Shown here piece by piece: positions 62,310 through 64,000 of a stretch of DNA of 64,000 bases. The notes under the pieces are model-generated. The model saw only the letters and a list, made by a program, of their open reading frames with translations, had not been told where the DNA came from and ran no database searches. The translations under genes and the position numbers were made by a program. The stretch comes from Tyzzerella sp. GTDB lineage: Bacteria; Bacillota; Clostridia; Lachnospirales; Anaerotignaceae. The stretch spans positions 62,001 to 126,000 of the forward strand of contig DXZA01000067.1 of NCBI GenBank assembly GCA_019415525.1, written 5' to 3'. Within the stretch, counting starts at the first letter, position 1. Each line of letters opens with the position of its first letter.

Positions 62310-62609
62310 TCATTTATTGGAGTATTTTTTATGCATATATTTACCATATGAAAATATAGCAGCAGCCACAACTATATAACATATAAGCCCTTGTGTACCA
62401 AGAAGTATACCATAAGAATTTAAATATCCCATAGCAATTATAAAAACACCTACACCAACAATCATTATTCCTGTTTTAAAAGAATATTCTTTTCTATATT
62501 GTGGTGGTATTTTTTCAACAGTACTTTTTGATAAAAAATACTTATCACTTTTCATACATACTATACCTTCAATAATAATTAATATTCCAAATATTAAAGA
62601 TGTACTCAT
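62310..62609 (-). CDS. Small membrane protein, 99 residues
   Basis: This protein has an N-terminal membrane helix (residues 5-20), a soluble loop with KIPPQYRKEYSFKTG, and two further helices (about 45-65 and 68-88), ending in a basic tail. I recognise no family with confidence. ATG at 62609 follows AGGAG by seven bases; an upstream ATG at 62696 would add 29 residues without a site. It stands between rplQ and the ECF genes, each side bounded by a terminator, so it is a separate unit. Confidence 0.7.
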   Translation of the reverse strand: MSTSLIFGILIIIEGIVCMKSDKYFLSKSTVEKIPPQYRKEYSFKTGIMIVGVGVFIIAMGYLNSYGILLGTQGLICYIVVAAAIFSYGKYMHKKYSNK

Positions 62610-62658
62610 AAACTCACTCCTGTCAGAAGATAATATGTGTTTAATATATTTATGATAA

Positions 62659-62685
62659 CAAAAAAGCGGTGGAAAATCCACCGCT
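62659..62685 (-). terminator. Terminator of rpoA-rplQ
   Basis: AGCGGTGGA and TCCACCGCT form a perfect 9-bp GC-rich stem with a TTT loop and a U tract. Confidence 0.92.
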
Positions 62686-62725
62686 AATATCTTCACAACA
62701 CAAAATTAAATTATATATGAATTAA

Positions 62726-63268
62726 TTATACTAATTCAATAATTACTTCTGGAGCACCGTCACCTTTACGAGGTCCGATTTTGATGATTCTTGTGTAACC
62801 ACCTTTACGGTCAACGTATTTTGGAGCGATTTCATCGAAAAGTTTAGCACACATATCTACTTTCTTTGTGAGCTTTCTAACTTTCTTTCCATCAGCAGGA
62901 ACTTCTGTTACAGGGTAAAGAACGCTTAACATTTTACGTCTAGCGTTTAAACGACTTGGGTTGTCTTTTTTGATTGTTTTCTTAACTTCATCAAAAACTG
63001 TAACTTTTTTGCCGTTTACTGTTTCTTTAACTCTCTTACCGTTAGCATCTTTTTTAGCAACTTTAGCTGTTACTTCAACTTCTGTAAAGTTGTCTTTTTC
63101 TTTAACTGCAAGAGTGATGAGCTTTTCAGCAAGTCTTCTTACTTCTTTAGCTCTTGTCTCTGTTGTTTTAATTTTTCCATGATATAAAAGATTAGTTACC
63201 TGGTTTCTTAAGAGAGCTTTTCTCTGTGCTGCTGTTTTACCAAGTTTTCTGTATCCTGAACCTGTCAT
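62726..63268 (-). CDS. rplQ: 50S ribosomal protein L17, long form
   Basis: The N-terminus (YRKLGKTAAQRKALLRNQVTN) and C-terminus (GGYTRIIKIGPRKGDGAPEVII) are canonical L17. At 180 residues it is about 55-60 longer than the usual protein, because of a lysine-rich insertion between about residues 55 and 115 containing GKRVKETVNGKKVT. Similar long L17 proteins occur in Lachnospiraceae to my knowledge. It follows rpoA after an unusually long, structured 105-base spacer. Confidence 0.96.
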   Translation of the reverse strand: MTGSGYRKLGKTAAQRKALLRNQVTNLLYHGKIKTTETRAKEVRRLAEKLITLAVKEKDNFTEVEVTAKVAKKDANGKRVKETVNGKKVTVFDEVKKTIKKDNPSRLNARRKMLSVLYPVTEVPADGKKVRKLTKKVDMCAKLFDEIAPKYVDRKGGYTRIIKIGPRKGDGAPEVIIELV

Positions 63269-63294
63269 TATTACAAATCCTCCTTGTAATCCTC

Positions 63295-63350
63295 TACAGG
63301 GCTTATTGTAGGGTAATAACTCTTCGGTCTTACATTACTCTGCACCCTGC
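63295..63350 (-). other. Structured spacer between rpoA and rplQ
   Basis: On the minus strand CAGGG (63345-63349) can pair with CCCTG (63297-63301). The GGGT overlapping it can instead pair with ACCC (63311-63314), with GTAAT/ATTAC inside. The spacer is more GC-rich than other gaps here. Confidence 0.5.
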
Positions 63351-63373
63351 ACAACTATAATTAACAATAAAAA

Positions 63374-64000
63374 TTATTCATCGCCTGGTCTTAAAGCAAG
63401 GCCAAGGTCAGCCATTTTGTTTAAAACTTCCTCAAGGGATTTACGTCCAAGGTTACGAACTTTCATCATTTCCTCTTCAGTTTTGTTTGCAAGGTCTTCA
63501 ACAGTGTTGATGCCTGCACGTTTTAAACAGTTATATGAACGAACAGAAAGGTCAAGTTCTTCAATGCTCATTTCAAGCACTTTTTCTTTCTTACCTTCTT
63601 CTTTTTCGACCATTATTTCAGTATTCTTTGCAGTATCTGATAAATCGACGAAAAGATTTAAATGTTCGTTAAGAATTCTTGCTCCAAGGCTTACAGCATC
63701 ATCAGGAGCAATAGTTCCGTTTGTCCATACCTCAAGTGTCAATTTGTCGTAGTCAGTAATCTGGCCTACACGTGTATTTTCAACAAGGAAGTTAACTCTT
63801 GTTATAGGAGTGAATATAGAGTCAACAGGAAGCATTCCTATTGGCTGGTCATCTTTTTTGTTCTTATCGGCACCGATATAACCTCTGCCTTTCTGAACAG
63901 TAATCTCCATATAAAGCTTGCTGTTAGGGCCACCGCTTAAAGTAGCGATATGGTGGTCTGGATTTAAAATCTCAATATCACCATCTGCTTTAATATCAGA
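63374..64000 (-). CDS. rpoA: DNA-directed RNA polymerase alpha subunit, 5' end outside window
   Basis: The C-terminal 208 residues are visible and the frame stays open to the window edge, so the gene continues beyond base 64000. The N-terminal assembly domain part contains GRGYIGADKN and DDAVSLGARILNEHLNLF; the C-terminal domain has SVRSYNCLKRAGINTVEDL and VRNLGRKSLEEVLNKMADL, which bind UP elements and activators. It is the upstream partner of rplQ at the end of the ribosomal protein superoperon. Confidence 0.98.
   Translation of the reverse strand, partial: SDIKADGDIEILNPDHHIATLSGGPNSKLYMEITVQKGRGYIGADKNKKDDQPIGMLPVDSIFTPITRVNFLVENTRVGQITDYDKLTLEVWTNGTIAPDDAVSLGARILNEHLNLFVDLSDTAKNTEIMVEKEEGKKEKVLEMSIEELDLSVRSYNCLKRAGINTVEDLANKTEEEMMKVRNLGRKSLEEVLNKMADLGLALRPGDE

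Noticed and set aside
1..64000. tRNA, rRNA, CRISPR arrays, insertion sequences or prophage
   Set aside because: Reading through the gaps on both strands showed no tRNA-like cloverleaf, rRNA signature, spaced direct repeats, transposase or phage gene.

Overview
The window is about 64 kb of strongly AT-rich chromosomal DNA with dense genes, AAGGAGG-type ribosome binding sites, hairpin-plus-U-tract terminators and frequent TTG/GTG starts. Gene content (Re-type citrate synthase, a K+-dependent membrane pyrophosphatase, AddA, an ECF transporter module next to rpoA/rplQ/truA/rplM/rpsI, DUF3793 and DUF2325 iron-type genes) points to an anaerobic low-GC Firmicute of class Clostridia, probably Lachnospirales. 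No species can be named from sequence alone. I saw no rRNA, tRNA, CRISPR, IS element or prophage; this is core-genome sequence.

Layout. 1-5.0 kb (+): end of a Re-citrate synthase gene and isocitrate dehydrogenase (a route to 2-oxoglutarate), UDP-GlcNAc 2-epimerase, a cysteine-rich SHOCT-type protein and a pseudouridine synthase. 5.0-6.5 kb (-): an HPt protein and an REC/HD-GYP protein. 6.6-15.4 kb: arginine biosynthesis, with argC-argJ2, then argJ1-argB-argD on the minus strand, and divergent argG-argH on the plus strand. argJ is present twice. 15.4-19.5 kb (-): TraX-like protein, HAD phosphatase, two small unknown proteins and hppA. 19.8-23.6 kb (-): riboflavin operon ribD-ribE-ribBA-ribH behind an FMN riboswitch and two tandem terminators. 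23.7-29.9 kb (-): gltX, a DUF1015 protein, and an NMT1/SsuABC-like ABC transporter operon ending in a DMT permease. 30-34.3 kb (-): addA preceded by an unrecognised gene instead of addB.

34.5-37.7 kb (-): two tandem mgtE Mg2+ transporter genes. Each is preceded by a very short, well-initiated reading frame starting Met-Asp/Glu-Gly and containing a Cys-Gly pair, and each short frame is followed by an RNA hairpin. This looks like a duplicated leader-peptide/attenuator module and is the best candidate here for an undescribed regulatory system.

37.8-45.6 kb: mscL, exonuclease III, a nitrilase-family amidase, a polar amino-acid ABC transporter, an amidohydrolase and a ClC channel. 45.9-48.2 kb (+): serC-serA. 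48.2-53 kb (-): a six-gene operon with GT2, a polytopic membrane protein, GtrA, an FAH-family hydrolase, a one-Cys peroxiredoxin and an unknown membrane protein. 53.2-54.6 kb (-): flavodoxin, DUF3793 and DUF2325 genes with palindromic operator candidates, probably iron-responsive. 54.7-64 kb (-): aspS, rpsI, rplM with a structured leader RNA, truA, an inserted acyltransferase, ecfT, a single gene fusing EcfA1 and EcfA2, a small membrane protein, rplQ and the 3' part of rpoA.

Functional links: citrate synthase and Idh supply 2-oxoglutarate and hence glutamate, the precursor for the arginine genes. The riboflavin operon supplies FMN for flavoproteins such as the flavodoxin. The ECF module energises vitamin uptake.
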